In this document: positions 35,758-48,235 of the stretch, in pieces
Layout: each line of letters begins with the position of its first letter
Position numbering within the stretch: position 1 is the first letter of the stretch
Source of the DNA: Ndongobacter massiliensis
GTDB lineage: Bacteria > Bacillota > Clostridia > Tissierellales > Peptoniphilaceae
Direction of reading: 5' to 3'
Assembly: GCF_900120375.1 (NCBI RefSeq)
Contig: NZ_LT635480.1
Span: 620,001-684,000, forward strand
DNA: 64,000 nucleotides
The notes under the pieces: model-generated
Databases searched by the model: none
What the model was told of the DNA's origin: nothing
What the model saw: the letters and a program-made list of their open reading frames with translations, nothing else
Made by a program: the position numbers and the translations under genes

Positions 35758-36480
35758 GTGATCGACAGTTTGCGCAACGTTGAAAAAGCGTTGGAACACA
35801 ATTTTTTATACGAAAGCGATGCAGATGCCATGCACATTTTACTCTCCATGCTGGATCATCGTCATCGCTATCACAATTTGAAACCGAGCTATCGGCTTAT
35901 GAAGCGCTTGAACACGGCTCTGAAGCGGTCCCTGCAGGAACGCAAAGACCGCGATTACATCATATTGGCGCTGCGGCGTCTCGTGAATGACGATGTGAAT
36001 CGCTTTGAGATGTCGGTGGTCATTGATGCCTATTCCAAGGGATACCGATCCGACTTCTGGGTCGACCAATTGGAACGCTGTGCCTTGGAACTGTACGCGC
36101 CCGATGAATTGAGCCGGATGCGTGATTTGTTTCAGCGTACGAAATACGGCAAGGCCATGGGGCTGAAATCGGATCTTTTTTATTCTTTAAAAGAGGACAG
36201 CCGTTATTTTTCAGATCTCAAACATTTGACGAGTGCGTATTGCCGTCGCGTGCTGCGCTATAAAATTTATCGCTTAAATGAAAATATTGATAAACAGATT
36301 GTTCTCGATTGGGACGACCTGTCGCGTTTGTGTGTGGAAGAGAACAATTTGACCATACGCGAATTGCATCATATTTACAACAAATGCAATCAATACCTGT
36401 ACAATAATGTGACAAAAGTGTATAAGGATGCCTTCTGGAACGGCGTGAATGATGCGGTGCTGGAAAGGTATGCCGGATGA
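35758..36480 (+). CDS. Unrecognised helical protein at the head of the ruvCAB operon
   Basis: A 240-residue cytoplasmic protein that I cannot assign. It is rich in Arg, Tyr, Asp and Leu and predicted largely helical, with no signal, membrane segment, nucleotide-binding loop or Cys cluster. Notable segments are DHRHRYHNLKPSYRLMKRLN near residue 33 and ELHHIYNKCNQYLYNNVTKV near 205. The start is GTG at 35758 with TTGGAGGTGAGG before it. Its stop overlaps the ruvC start (ATGA), so it is co-translated with the Holliday-junction resolvase genes; in many Firmicutes yebC holds this place. Base composition is like the core genome, so it is not a recent arrival. A perfect TTGACA at 35664 lacks a matching -10. 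Confidence 0.7.
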   Translation: MIDSLRNVEKALEHNFLYESDADAMHILLSMLDHRHRYHNLKPSYRLMKRLNTALKRSLQERKDRDYIILALRRLVNDDVNRFEMSVVIDAYSKGYRSDFWVDQLERCALELYAPDELSRMRDLFQRTKYGKAMGLKSDLFYSLKEDSRYFSDLKHLTSAYCRRVLRYKIYRLNENIDKQIVLDWDDLSRLCVEENNLTIRELHHIYNKCNQYLYNNVTKVYKDAFWNGVNDAVLERYAG

Positions 36481-36971
36481 TCATATTGGGTATCGATCCG
36501 GGCATTGCACGGGTCGGATATGGTATCATTGCCTATGACGGAACGCGGCTGCGCCCGCGCGCCTATGGCTGCATTGAAACCCCTGCGGGCATGCCCATTG
36601 ATCAGCGCCTACTGCAGATCGACATCCAGATGGAACAGTTGATTGAGACATACGAACCCCAGGAAATCGCCTTTGAGGAACTTTTCTTTTACCAGAACAA
36701 GACGACGGGCATCATGGTGGCGCAGGCGCGCGGAGTGGAAGTCCTTTCCGGCGTGCGAAAGGGATTGGGGCTGTACGAGTATACACCGTCGATGATCAAG
36801 CAATCGATCACCGGGTACGGGCGTGCGACGAAACGCCAAATGCAGGAATCCATTCGTATGCTTTTACATTTGAAGGAAATTCCGCAGCCGGATGATGCGG
36901 CGGACGGGCTGGCGGTGGCGGTGTGCCATGCCTTTGCGCAGCGTTTCAAAGAACAACACCGCATGAAGTGA
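36477..36971 (+). CDS. ruvC: Holliday junction resolvase RuvC
   Basis: Cuts four-way junctions moved by RuvAB. The 164-residue protein has MIILGIDPGIARVGYG (first catalytic Asp), AFEELFFYQNKTTGI (Glu), and the C-terminal QPDDAADGLAVAVCHA with the remaining Asp residues. Length is usual. The start overlaps the previous gene by four bases, and ruvA begins seven bases after the stop. Confidence 0.96.
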   Translation: MIILGIDPGIARVGYGIIAYDGTRLRPRAYGCIETPAGMPIDQRLLQIDIQMEQLIETYEPQEIAFEELFFYQNKTTGIMVAQARGVEVLSGVRKGLGLYEYTPSMIKQSITGYGRATKRQMQESIRMLLHLKEIPQPDDAADGLAVAVCHAFAQRFKEQHRMK

Positions 36972-36978
36972 GGATATT

Positions 36979-37557
36979 ATGTATGCCTACATAATCGGCG
37001 AGGTGCAGGGCGTAGAAGACGGCGAACTGATCCTCGAGAACAATGGAATTGGGTATCGCATTGCGACATCGCAGCAATCGATGTCGCATTTTCAGGTGGG
37101 TGGACGCTATAAAGTGTACGTACTGCTCAATGTGCGGGAAGATGCGCTCTCGCTTTACGGCTTTGCCACAAAAGAAGAAAAAGAGATGTTTCTGCTTTTA
37201 ACGAAAGTCACGGCGGTCGGACCGAAAGCGGCATTTTCCCTGTTGTCGACCTTGACGGTCGATGCACTGCGCCAAGCGATTTTACAGTCGGATGTGGAGG
37301 CGTTGGTGCAGGCGCCGGGCATTGGGAAGAAAACGGCCAGTCGGATTCTTTTGGAATTGCTGGATCCCATTGAAAAGGCGGGTTATGTCGCACATAAACC
37401 CGTATCGGTGCGGTCGAGCGACGAACGGCAAGTCGCCCTGGAGGCACTTGTCAATTTGGGGTATCAGCGAGCAGAAGCACAGGAAGCGTTGGGACGTGTA
37501 GATGATTTTGAAAATCTGGAGTCTTTGATTCGGCTGGCATTGCGCGAGTTATCGTAG
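36979..37557 (+). CDS. ruvA: Holliday junction branch migration protein RuvA
   Basis: The junction-binding tetramer subunit. The 192-residue protein has the N-terminal OB fold (YIIGEVQGVEDGELILENN), two helix-hairpin-helix segments (LLTKVTAVGPKAAFSLL and VQAPGIGKKTASRILLEL) and the C-terminal RuvB-contacting domain with ALVNLGYQRAEAQEAL. Its ribosome site, GTGAGGATATT, is modest. It sits between ruvC and ruvB. Confidence 0.96.
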   Translation: MYAYIIGEVQGVEDGELILENNGIGYRIATSQQSMSHFQVGGRYKVYVLLNVREDALSLYGFATKEEKEMFLLLTKVTAVGPKAAFSLLSTLTVDALRQAILQSDVEALVQAPGIGKKTASRILLELLDPIEKAGYVAHKPVSVRSSDERQVALEALVNLGYQRAEAQEALGRVDDFENLESLIRLALRELS

Positions 37558-37603
37558 CGAATTTTCGAGTGGCTGCTGCACATCGCGCTTGTAGGAGGTT
37601 TGG

Positions 37604-38609
37604 ATGTTTGATGAACGATTGATTGACCCGAGCGTGCGTTTGGAAGATGAACAAAATGAAAATACTCTGCGCCCACGCTGGATGGACGAATATATCGGAC
37701 AGGAAAAAACGAAAGAAAAGTTAGGCGTTTTTATTCATGCCGCCAAACAGCGTCAGGAATCCTTGGATCATGTACTGCTTTCGGGACCGCCGGGATTGGG
37801 CAAAACCACTCTCGCAAACATCATTGCGAACGAGATGGGCGCGCATTTGAAAATGACTTCGGGGCCGGCGATCGAACGCCAGGGCGATTTAGCTAGTATT
37901 CTTAGCAATTTGAAGTCGGGCGATGTGCTCTTCATCGATGAGATTCATCGTATGAACCGCAGCATTGAGGAAATTCTTTATCCGGCAATGGAAGATTTTG
38001 CATTGGACATCATGGTGGGAAAGGGCACGACGGCCCAGAGTCTGCGCATTGACTTGGAGCATTTCACCCTGATCGGCGCGACAACGCGATCCGGCATGCT
38101 CAGCTCGCCGCTGCGCGATCGATTTGGCGTATTGCTGACTTTCGAACTGTACAGCGAAGAGGAACTGGCGCATATTGCAAAACGATCCGCGCATATCCTC
38201 GGCGTGCCCATTGAACCGGAGGCGGCTTTGGAAATCGGGCGTCGCTCGCGCGGCACCCCGCGCGTGGCGAATCGGCTGCTCAAACGCATCCGCGACTTTG
38301 CAGAGGTGCGTGCCGAAGGAACCATTACACTGGCCGTCGCAAAAAAGGCGCTTTCGATGTTGGAAGTCGATCCCTTGGGACTGGATCGCGATGACCGGCG
38401 CGTCGTCGAGGTTATCGCGGAGAATTTCGGCGGGGGTCCCGTCGGCATTGATACAATTGCCGCCTCGGTCGGAGAGGAATCCGTTACGATCGAAGATGTG
38501 ATTGAACCCTATTTGCTGCAAATCGGATTTTTAACGCGCACGCCGCGCGGACGCATGTTGACGGAAAAGGCATATCGCCATTTTGGGCTTCCCTTGCCCG
38601 GAGGAAAGA

Positions 38610-38623
<14 letters not shown>
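37604..38623 (+). CDS. ruvB: Holliday junction DNA helicase RuvB
   Basis: The AAA+ motor of branch migration. The 339-residue protein shows [18 protein letters not shown], Walker [15 protein letters not shown], Walker [29 protein letters not shown] with the arginine finger, and the C-terminal winged helix (ILQ.. region [17 protein letters not shown]). The ATG follows TAGGAGGTTTGG, the strongest site of this operon. It overlaps queA by 14 bases. Confidence 0.97.
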
Positions 38624-40780
<2,157 letters not shown>

Positions 40781-40825
40781 AAAACTATGGTAAAATGAGA
40801 GCAGTAACCAAAAGAGGAGGAAAGA

Positions 40826-41185
40826 ATGCCACAGGGAATGTCTTCTATTATCATGCTTCTAGCAATGGGCGTTTTGATGTATTTTCTCATGATTCGCCCC
40901 CAGAAGAAGCGTCAGGAACAAGAAAAACAAATGCGCAGCAGCTTAAAGGTGGGCGACCGCGTGGTCACGATCGGCGGCATCCGCGGACGCGTGACGGCGG
41001 TGCGTGACGACAGCTTCGAGATTGAGACGGGCAGCGATCACATGCGCATGGAATTTCTTTCCCAGGCGCTGTCGTACATTGTTCGACCCGCAGCGGGCAC
41101 GCCGTACGATAAAGCGTCGGAAAAAGAAACGAAGGAGCCGAAAGACGACAATACGGTCGACGCGGACGAAGACGCCGACAAGTAG
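40826..41185 (+). CDS. yajC: Preprotein translocase subunit YajC
   Basis: Small membrane partner of SecDF. The 119-residue protein has one N-terminal membrane helix (IIMLLAMGVLMYFLMIRPQ) ending in the family hallmark RPQKKRQ, then a basic-to-beta domain with VVTIGGIRGRV, and an acidic tail of about 35 residues. The ATG follows AGAGGAGGAAAGA. The secD and secF genes usually found after it are missing: a terminator and recJ follow. Confidence 0.93.
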   Translation: MPQGMSSIIMLLAMGVLMYFLMIRPQKKRQEQEKQMRSSLKVGDRVVTIGGIRGRVTAVRDDSFEIETGSDHMRMEFLSQALSYIVRPAAGTPYDKASEKETKEPKDDNTVDADEDADK

Positions 41186-41194
41186 TTGGAAGAA

Positions 41195-41229
41195 AAGAGA
41201 CAGAGTCCACGGGCCTGTCTCTTGTTTTG
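41195..41229 (+). terminator. Terminator after yajC
   Basis: AAGAGACAG at 41195-41203 pairs with CTGTCTCTT at 41215-41223, followed by GTTTTG. It separates the ruv-que-yajC operon from recJ. Confidence 0.75.
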
Positions 41230-41259
41230 TTCCGCGCAGGATGCGGAAAGGAGACGGTC

Positions 41260-43038
41260 GTGCGGTGGTTTTTGAATTATAAAAGAAAAAATGTACAGGC
41301 GCTTGCGGCAGTGGAGGGGCTTTCTCCGTTGGAACGGGTTCTCTTGGGAAACCGGGGTCTTGCCACCAAAGAAGAGGTACAGCGCTATCTTCATCCGCGT
41401 TTGGATGACCTTTTCGATCCGTTTCTCTTTGCGCAAATGGAGCAGGCGGTGGAGGGGATCGTCGATGCCCTCTCCTCGGATGTCAGCATACGCATTGCCG
41501 GAGATTACGATCAGGACGGGGTTGCCGCCACGGCAATTCTCGTGCGCGGTTTGCGCTACTTAGCCACACAACAGGGCGTCGATCCGCAGCAGGCAGTTTC
41601 CTATGTGATTCCGAATCGCATGGAGGATGGATATGGGTTAAACTGTGCCATGGTGGATGAGGCGAAGCGCGAAGGCGTGGGGCTTTTGATTACCTGCGAC
41701 AACGGAATTGCCGCGTTTGAGGCGCTGCAATACGCGAAGGAGCAGGGGATTGCGGTCATTGTCACCGACCACCATCAAATCGTCGAAGAAGAAGGGGAAG
41801 AAAAATTGCCGCCTGCGTTGGCCGTCCTCAATCCGCACAGCTGCACTTCCGGGTATCCTTTTGCGGATCTTTGTGGCGCCGGGGTGGCGTTCAAGCTGAT
41901 CGAAGGTCTGTTCGCCGCGCTTGGTGAACCGCGGCAAGCTGCGGCACCTCTTCTGCAGTTTGCCGCATTGGGTACCATCTGCGATATGATGCCACTGGTC
42001 GGTGAGAATCGCACACTGGTGAGCCTGGGCTTGGAACAGCTGAATCACTCGCCCAATCCGGGCGTTCAGGCGCTTTTATCTTGTTTGCGCTGGGAAAAAG
42101 AAGTCAACGCCTATACCGTCGGCTTTTTAATCGGTCCCTGTATCAATTCCTCCGGGCGTTTGTTTACAGCGCGTCTCGGCGTGGAACTCTTCCTCGAAGA
42201 TAACGAGGACGATTTGGCGGAATACGCGCGTCAGCTCGTCGATCTCAATGAGGAACGAAAAGCGATGATGAAAGATGGCGTGGAGCAGGCGATTTCTTTG
42301 CTGGACGACCGGACAACGGCACTTCCTTCCATTGTCATGCTCTACCTGCCGGAGGTGCACGAAAGTGTCTGCGGCTTGATTGCCGGGCGCGTGAAAGAGC
42401 GCACCGGAAGACCGACCTTGGTATTTACGGATGCACAGGAAGAGGTGGAGCCGTTGCTGAAGGGATCCGGTCGCAGTATACCTGCGTATTCGATGTTCGA
42501 AAAACTCAATGCGCACCGCAAGGAATATGTTGCGTTCGGCGGACATGCCATGGCCTGCGGGATGACAATTCGCAAAGCGGATTTTGAGCGGTTGCGCGCA
42601 CTTTTCGAGTCCGAGGCGGATTTGGAAGCCAAAGATTTTGAGCCGGAACTTGAGCTGGATTGCCCGCTGGATCTGCGGCGACTCGATTTTCAGGTCATCG
42701 ACCTTATTGAACAACTGGAACCATTCGGCATCGGGAATCCGAAGCCGCGTTTCGGCGAAAAAAATTTGCATGTCCGGGCGATGCGCCTTGTCGGAAAAAG
42801 TCAAAATGTGCTACAGATTGCCCTTGAAAAAGAAGGGCGCCGGGTGCAGGGCGTGCTTTTTCGCGCGGAGGAGACGGTGGAAATGCTGCGGCGGGAAGCC
42901 AGCAGCGAAACGGAAGCATTGCTTTCGGGAAGAAGCGCGAATTTGAATCTGGATATTGTGTATTCGCCGGAGCGTAATGAATACAATGGGCGAAGCTCGT
43001 TGCAATTGATTTTGGAAGATGTGCGTATTTCCGCCTGA
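41260..43038 (+). CDS. recJ: Single-stranded-DNA-specific exonuclease RecJ
   Basis: 5'-to-3' exonuclease of recombinational repair. The 592-residue protein has the DHH-family motifs IAGDYDQDGVAATAIL, LITCDNGI, VIVTDHHQI (DHH) and GTICDMMPLVGENR, the DHHA1 motif FGGHAMACGM, and a C-terminal OB domain with IEQLEPFGIGNPKPRF. The start is GTG at 41260, chosen because AAAGGAG stands six bases before it; an earlier in-frame start at 41227 lies in the terminator. In many relatives secDF lies just upstream and apt just downstream; neither is here. Confidence 0.95.
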   Translation: MRWFLNYKRKNVQALAAVEGLSPLERVLLGNRGLATKEEVQRYLHPRLDDLFDPFLFAQMEQAVEGIVDALSSDVSIRIAGDYDQDGVAATAILVRGLRYLATQQGVDPQQAVSYVIPNRMEDGYGLNCAMVDEAKREGVGLLITCDNGIAAFEALQYAKEQGIAVIVTDHHQIVEEEGEEKLPPALAVLNPHSCTSGYPFADLCGAGVAFKLIEGLFAALGEPRQAAAPLLQFAALGTICDMMPLVGENRTLVSLGLEQLNHSPNPGVQALLSCLRWEKEVNAYTVGFLIGPCINSSGRLFTARLGVELFLEDNEDDLAEYARQLVDLNEERKAMMKDGVEQAISLLDDRTTALPSIVMLYLPEVHESVCGLIAGRVKERTGRPTLVFTDAQEEVEPLLKGSGRSIPAYSMFEKLNAHRKEYVAFGGHAMACGMTIRKADFERLRALFESEADLEAKDFEPELELDCPLDLRRLDFQVIDLIEQLEPFGIGNPKPRFGEKNLHVRAMRLVGKSQNVLQIALEKEGRRVQGVLFRAEETVEMLRREASSETEALLSGRSANLNLDIVYSPERNEYNGRSSLQLILEDVRISA

Positions 43039-43060
43039 TGGATAGATCGCATTTCGTGTT

Positions 43061-43066
43061 ATAATA
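43061..43066 (+). promoter_or_regulatory. Possible -10 element of the relA operon
   Basis: A perfect TATAAT stands about 48 bases before the relA start, in an otherwise AT-rich leader (GTTATAATATTTTATT). No good -35 is visible 16-18 bases upstream, so it is listed with low confidence. Confidence 0.4.
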
Positions 43067-43113
43067 TTTTATTAAAGGTGTCGGAATTTGAAATTTCCGG
43101 GAAAGGAGCGGCG

Positions 43114-45291
43114 ATGAGTTTGGATGAATTGATTCAAGCGGTACAAGCGTATAATCCGAATGCGGATGTAGCGCTAATTCGACGCGCCTATCAGTATGCC
43201 GAGGAAGCGCATGCGGGACAAAAGCGAAATTCCGGCGAGCCCTATATTACCCATCCGCTTAATGTAGCGATGATTCTCACGGAATTACACATGGACGACG
43301 CCACGATCTGTGCGGCGCTCTTGCACGATGTGTTGGAAGACACGCCAATTACGTATGAGGAAATGGCCCGGGATTTCGGGGAAGAAATTGCAACGCTCGT
43401 CGATGGCGTCACGAAGTTGAAGCAGATCCAGTCGAAATCCAAAGTGGACAATCGTGTCGACAATTACCGAAAAATGGTCATGGCCATGGCGAATGATATT
43501 CGCGTCATTATTGTGAAGTTGGCGGATCGTCTGCATAATTTGCGCACCTTGGATTACAAAACCCGGGAAAAACAGATTGAAAAGGCGAAAGAAACCATTG
43601 AGATTTATGCGCCGATTGCCCATCGACTGGGAATTTCGACGATTAAGTGGGAACTGGAAGATCTTTGCCTCAAATATCTCGATCCCGACGCCTATTATGA
43701 AATTGCCGAGCTGATCGATCGGAAGCGCTCGGATCGAGAGGCATACATTACACGCATTGCGAAGGATTTAAGCGAAAAACTGGACGAATTGGGCCTGCAT
43801 TACGAAATTACGGGGCGTCCAAAAAGCTTGTATTCTATCTATAAGAAGATTCATCGCCAAGGCAAGACATTTGACCAAATTTTCGATTTAACGGCGATTC
43901 GCGTTTTGGTAGATACGGTAAAGGACTGTTATTCCGTCCTCGGGGTTGTGCATACGATGTGGAAGCCGATTCCGCGCCGCTTCAAAGACTATATTGCCAT
44001 GCCCAAACCGAATCTGTACCAGTCGTTGCATACCACGGTGATCGGTCCGCAGGGCGAAACCTTTGAAGTGCAGATACGAACCTATGAGATGCACCAGACG
44101 GCGGAATACGGCATCGCCGCGCATTGGAAGTACAAAGAGGGTCTTTCCAAATCGTCCAATTTTGACGAAAAACTCAACTGGGTGCGCCAATTGATGGAGT
44201 GGCAGAAGACGACAACGGATTCCGGAGAATTTCTGGAGACGTTGAAAGGCGATTATTTTAGCGATGAAGTCTACGTTTTCAGTCCCAAGGGCGATGTGAT
44301 TGAATTGCCGAAGGGCTCGACGCCGATTGACTTTGCGTACCGCGTACACAGCGACGTCGGAAATCACTGTGTCGGCGCGAAGGTGGATGGGCGCATGGTG
44401 CCAATCGATGTGCCGTTGGAAAATGGAAACATTGTCGAAGTTCTTACGTCAAAGAATTCGACCGGTCCCTCTTCGGACTGGCTTAAAATTGTCAAAAGCT
44501 CGCAGGCAAAACAAAAAATCCGTCAGTATTTTAAGCACCAGAAGCGTGCGGAAAATATTGAAAACGGGCGCGAAATGCTGGAGCGTGACATCCGCAAAGA
44601 GGGTCTGCGCGCTTCCGAGGTGCTGACGGAAGAATGGATTGACACGGTCCGGGAGCGGATGAAGTATCCGACGGCGGATGATCTCTTTGCGGCGATCGGA
44701 TACGGCTCACAGGGACTCAACAGCGTCGTCCAGAAGTTTCTGGCGCTGCAGCGCGAAAAGACGGCGGCACATGCGCGTGAAGCGATTCACGAAGTCGGGT
44801 TGGAAGAATCGCCCATGCCTTCGCACACGCAGCGCATTGGCGATCGCACGGTGCGCATTCGCGGCGAAGATATCGGCAATTTGCAGGTGAAATTTGCCCA
44901 GTGCTGCTCGCCCGTACCCGGCGATGCCATCATCGGGTATATTACCAAGGGAAAAGGCATCTCCATTCACCGAAAGAATTGTACGAATATTATCAACAAT
45001 GCTGCGCCGGAGCGCCTGATTGAGGTGGAGTGGGATCAGACGGAGCAGACTTCGTTTTATGCCAAGTTGCAGGTGACGTCGCTAAACCGCAAGGGGTATT
45101 TAGCAAATATTGCGGAGGCCATTGCAAAGATGGGCTTTAATTTAGTGGGACTTACGGCAAGACCGAATCACGATCACACCTTTTCCACCCTGGCGACCCT
45201 GGAAATTACCGATGTCGACCAGATTGCCGATGTCATGCGCAAACTGCGCCAGGTGCCGGGCACGTTGGATGTGTTTCGCGTCAGTCAGTAG
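43114..45291 (+). CDS. relA: Bifunctional (p)ppGpp synthetase/hydrolase
   Basis: Controls the stringent response. The 725-residue Rel protein has the HD hydrolase domain (ALLHDVLEDTPITYEE near residue 70, and KLADRLHNLRTLDYK), the synthetase domain (GRPKSLYSIYKKIHRQG, RVLVDTVKDCYSVLGVVH, QSLHTTVIGPQGETFEVQIR), the TGS domain (VYVFSPKGDVIELPKGSTP), and a C-terminal zinc-finger-like and ACT region. Both catalytic halves look intact, as expected for the sole long Rel of a Firmicute. The ATG follows GGAAAGGAGCGGCG. The dtd gene follows, the usual pairing. Confidence 0.96.
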   Translation: MSLDELIQAVQAYNPNADVALIRRAYQYAEEAHAGQKRNSGEPYITHPLNVAMILTELHMDDATICAALLHDVLEDTPITYEEMARDFGEEIATLVDGVTKLKQIQSKSKVDNRVDNYRKMVMAMANDIRVIIVKLADRLHNLRTLDYKTREKQIEKAKETIEIYAPIAHRLGISTIKWELEDLCLKYLDPDAYYEIAELIDRKRSDREAYITRIAKDLSEKLDELGLHYEITGRPKSLYSIYKKIHRQGKTFDQIFDLTAIRVLVDTVKDCYSVLGVVHTMWKPIPRRFKDYIAMPKPNLYQSLHTTVIGPQGETFEVQIRTYEMHQTAEYGIAAHWKYKEGLSKSSNFDEKLNWVRQLMEWQKTTTDSGEFLETLKGDYFSDEVYVFSPKGDVIELPKGSTPIDFAYRVHSDVGNHCVGAKVDGRMVPIDVPLENGNIVEVLTSKNSTGPSSDWLKIVKSSQAKQKIRQYFKHQKRAENIENGREMLERDIRKEGLRASEVLTEEWIDTVRERMKYPTADDLFAAIGYGSQGLNSVVQKFLALQREKTAAHAREAIHEVGLEESPMPSHTQRIGDRTVRIRGEDIGNLQVKFAQCCSPVPGDAIIGYITKGKGISIHRKNCTNIINNAAPERLIEVEWDQTEQTSFYAKLQVTSLNRKGYLANIAEAIAKMGFNLVGLTARPNHDHTFSTLATLEITDVDQIADVMRKLRQVPGTLDVFRVSQ

Positions 45292-45353
45292 CTTGCAGAC
45301 GTGGATGGATGATGCAGGGGAACTGCGAATCGGGCTTACGGGAAGGAGTCAAA

Positions 45354-45803
45354 ATGCGTGCAGTGGTGCAGCGTGTAAAATGTGCCTCCATTGATGTGGA
45401 AGGAAAGCGAATCAGTCAAATTGAGCAGGGTTTGGCCGTTTTGGTGGGGGTTGAAACCGGTGATCAGGAGACGGATGCCAAATGGTTGGCGGAGAAATTG
45501 GCGCATTTGCGTATTTTTGAGGATGAAGCGGGGAAGTTAAACCGCTCTGTGCAGGATGTGACCGGCGCCATGCTTCTCGTTTCGCAATTCACCTTATTGG
45601 GCGACGCGAAAAAAGGGCGGCGTCCCAGTTTTGTCCGCGCAGAAAAAGGAGAACGTTCGAAGAAACTCTTTGAGACGGTAGCCGAGCATTGTCGCTCCTA
45701 TGATCTGCCTGTGCAAACGGGGGTTTTTGGCGCTGATATGCAGTTTTCATTGGTGAATGACGGGCCGGTGACAATTCTGTTGGATTCCCGGCGTCCATTG
45801 TAA
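45354..45803 (+). CDS. dtd: D-aminoacyl-tRNA deacylase
   Basis: Hydrolyses D-aminoacyl-tRNA and mischarged Gly-tRNA-Ala. The 149-residue protein starts MRAVVQRVKCASIDVEG; the active-site motifs LLVSQFTLLGD and VNDGPVTILLDS are present. The ATG at 45354 follows GGGAAGGAGTCAAA; an open frame begins earlier but without a site. Confidence 0.95.
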   Translation: MRAVVQRVKCASIDVEGKRISQIEQGLAVLVGVETGDQETDAKWLAEKLAHLRIFEDEAGKLNRSVQDVTGAMLLVSQFTLLGDAKKGRRPSFVRAEKGERSKKLFETVAEHCRSYDLPVQTGVFGADMQFSLVNDGPVTILLDSRRPL

Positions 45804-45821
45804 TGGTGAAAGGTGGGAACG

Positions 45822-46439
45822 GTGGAAATTTTTCACGATATAACGCCGCGTTTTCAGACCAATACGTACCTACTTTATGACCCCTCTTCCAAAGAGGCGC
45901 TATGGATTGATCCGGGGGAACGTTCGCCGCGCATCGAGCGCCTGTTGGACGAGGAAGGGTTGAAATTGCGTACGATTCTTTTAACGCATGGCCATGCGGA
46001 TCATATCGGAGCGGCTGCTTTTTACAAAGACAAATACGGCGCTGCGATCGCGGGACCGCAATTGGAAGCGCCCTTGCTGGCAGATTCGAAAGCAAATTTA
46101 ACGGCGATGATGGGCATGGGTGCGCAGTCGATTGTCTGTGATTTCGAAGTAAAGGAAGGTGACAGCATTGCTCCGTTTTCTCTGCGCGTTCTGGAAACAC
46201 CGGGGCATACGCGGGGCAGTTGCTCGTATGTGGTCGAGCACATGATTTTTTGCGGCGATCTGATTTTTCAGGGCTCCGTGGGACGATGGGATTTGCCTAC
46301 CGGAAATTATGCGCAATTGGAACAGTCAGTGGACCGCATCTTACAGATGCGAAACTATAAAATTTTTCCGGGACATGGCCCGGTGACGGATACGGAAAAG
46401 GAACGCGTTGGGAATCCCTTTTCTTCGTATCAGAGATAG
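45822..46439 (+). CDS. Metallo-beta-lactamase fold hydrolase (glyoxalase II-like)
   Basis: A 205-residue MBL-fold protein with the metal motif [11 protein letters not shown], the second His in [11 protein letters not shown], the bridging Asp in [16 protein letters not shown], and the last His in FPGHGPVT. It belongs to the YcbL/glyoxalase-II-like group common beside dtd in Firmicutes; the substrate is unproven. I prefer the GTG start at 45822, which has AAAGGTGGG just before it, over GTG 45813. An aspS gene follows 17 bases after its stop. Confidence 0.88.
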   Translation: MEIFHDITPRFQTNTYLLYDPSSKEALWIDPGERSPRIERLLDEEGLKLRTILLTHGHADHIGAAAFYKDKYGAAIAGPQLEAPLLADSKANLTAMMGMGAQSIVCDFEVKEGDSIAPFSLRVLETPGHTRGSCSYVVEHMIFCGDLIFQGSVGRWDLPTGNYAQLEQSVDRILQMRNYKIFPGHGPVTDTEKERVGNPFSSYQR

Positions 46440-46456
46440 ACGGAAAGGAACGGCGT

Positions 46457-48235
46457 ATGGAAACAATCGTAGGCATGAAGCGCAGCGATTTTTGCGGAAA
46501 GCTGCGCGTGGAGGATATCGGCAGGACGGTTACCGTTATGGGCTGGGCGCAGCGGACGCGCAATCTTGGGGCCTTGAATTTTATCGATCTCCGCGATTTC
46601 AGCGGCCTTGTGCAGTTGGTGTTCAATCCGAATACGGAAAAAGCGCTGTATGAAAAATCGAAGCGCGTTCGCCAGGAATATGTATTGGCAGCGCGCGGGG
46701 TGGTGGCGCAGCGCAGCTCGGAAAATCCGGATCTGCCCACAGGAAAGATTGAAATCCTGTGTACAGAGCTGCGCATTTTGGATGAGGCGAAGACGCCGCC
46801 GATTTATATTCGCGACGACGATGCGGTGCAGGAAGCGACGCGTTTGCAATATCGCTATTTGGATCTGCGCAAACCGCGTATGCAAAAGATGCTGCGCGAT
46901 CGTGCGGAAATCAATCGAATTTTTCGAGAGTTTTTGTATAAAGAAGGCTTTGTCGAGGTGGAAACGCCGATGCTCGGCAAACCGACGCCGGAGGGCGCAC
47001 GCGATTATCTCGTGCCTTCGCGTGTCAATCCCGGGAAGTTTTACGCACTGCCGCAAAGTCCGCAGCTGATGAAGCAGCTGCTCATGATCGGCGGGACGGA
47101 TCGCTACTATCAGCTGGCGCGCTGCTTCCGCGATGAGGACTTGCGTGCCAACCGGCAACCGGAATTTACACAGGTGGATTTGGAGATGTCCTTTGTGACG
47201 ATGGAAGATGTTCTTGCGGTCAATGAACGTCTCGTTCGCCATCTGTTCAAAACCTTCCGCGGCATTGCATTGCCCGATCCGTTTCCGCGGATGGATTATC
47301 GGGAAGCCATGGATCGTTACGGCAGCGATAAACCGGATTTGCGTTACGGATTTGAAATCCATTGTTTGGATGGGGTGGCAAAGGAGGTGGATTTCGAACT
47401 TTTCCGTGCGGGGCTGGAAAAAGGGCAGTCGCTTTTCGGCATCAATTTTAATGGACTTTCCAAAGCGTATTCCCGCAAAAAGTTGGATCGTCTCACCGCG
47501 TATGTCAAGGGAATTGGCGCATCCGGCCTTTTATGGATGCACAAAGATGCAGGTATCCAGGCGAGCTTTGGCAAGTATTTGAGGGAAGCCAATCAGGAAG
47601 CCTTTGTAAAGGCGCTTTCTTTGCAGGAAGGCGATCTGGCGCTGTTCTTATTGGGCGAGCGCGATAAAACGCTGGAACAGATGGGGATGTTGCGTGTGCA
47701 GGTGGCACAGGACAATCTGCATTTTGATCCGGATGATTTCGCCGTTACCTGGATTGTCAATTTCCCGATGTTTGAGTACAGCGAAGAAGAAGGGCGCTAT
47801 ACTTCCAAGCATCATCCCTTCACGCATCCGCTGACAGAGGATTTGGCCATCTGGGAGGAGCACCCGGAGCAGGTGCGCGCGATGGCGTATGATGTCGTAT
47901 GCAATGGCGAAGAGATGGGGGGCGGTTCCATCCGTATCCACAACGCGGAACTGCAGAAGCGCGTCTTTGAATTTTTGCAGATCAGTGAGGAAGAAATTCA
48001 AAATCGCTTTGGATTTTTTGTCGAGGCGTTGCGCTACGGGGTTCCTCCACACGGCGGTTTGGCCTATGGGTTGGATCGTCTGATTATGCAGTTGACCAAT
48101 ACGCAAAGCATTAAGGATGTCATTGCATTTCCAAAAACGCAGTCGGCGACGGACCTTCTGACCGAAGCGCCGACCGGCGTCAGTGAAGCGCAACTGCAGG
48201 AGTTGCATATCGCGCTACGAGAACAGGAGGAATAA
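46457..48235 (+). CDS. aspS: Aspartyl-tRNA synthetase
   Basis: Class II synthetase, 592 residues, of the bacterial type with an inserted GAD domain (about 290-420). Motifs: OB-fold anticodon domain at the start ([20 protein letters not shown]), [15 protein letters not shown], motif 2 [20 protein letters not shown], and motif 3 GLAYGLDRL. The ATG follows ACGGAAAGGAACGGCGT. In Bacillus and many Clostridia hisS precedes aspS; here it is absent. Whether it also charges tRNA-Asn cannot be told from sequence alone. Confidence 0.96.
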   Translation: METIVGMKRSDFCGKLRVEDIGRTVTVMGWAQRTRNLGALNFIDLRDFSGLVQLVFNPNTEKALYEKSKRVRQEYVLAARGVVAQRSSENPDLPTGKIEILCTELRILDEAKTPPIYIRDDDAVQEATRLQYRYLDLRKPRMQKMLRDRAEINRIFREFLYKEGFVEVETPMLGKPTPEGARDYLVPSRVNPGKFYALPQSPQLMKQLLMIGGTDRYYQLARCFRDEDLRANRQPEFTQVDLEMSFVTMEDVLAVNERLVRHLFKTFRGIALPDPFPRMDYREAMDRYGSDKPDLRYGFEIHCLDGVAKEVDFELFRAGLEKGQSLFGINFNGLSKAYSRKKLDRLTAYVKGIGASGLLWMHKDAGIQASFGKYLREANQEAFVKALSLQEGDLALFLLGERDKTLEQMGMLRVQVAQDNLHFDPDDFAVTWIVNFPMFEYSEEEGRYTSKHHPFTHPLTEDLAIWEEHPEQVRAMAYDVVCNGEEMGGGSIRIHNAELQKRVFEFLQISEEEIQNRFGFFVEALRYGVPPHGGLAYGLDRLIMQLTNTQSIKDVIAFPKTQSATDLLTEAPTGVSEAQLQELHIALREQEE

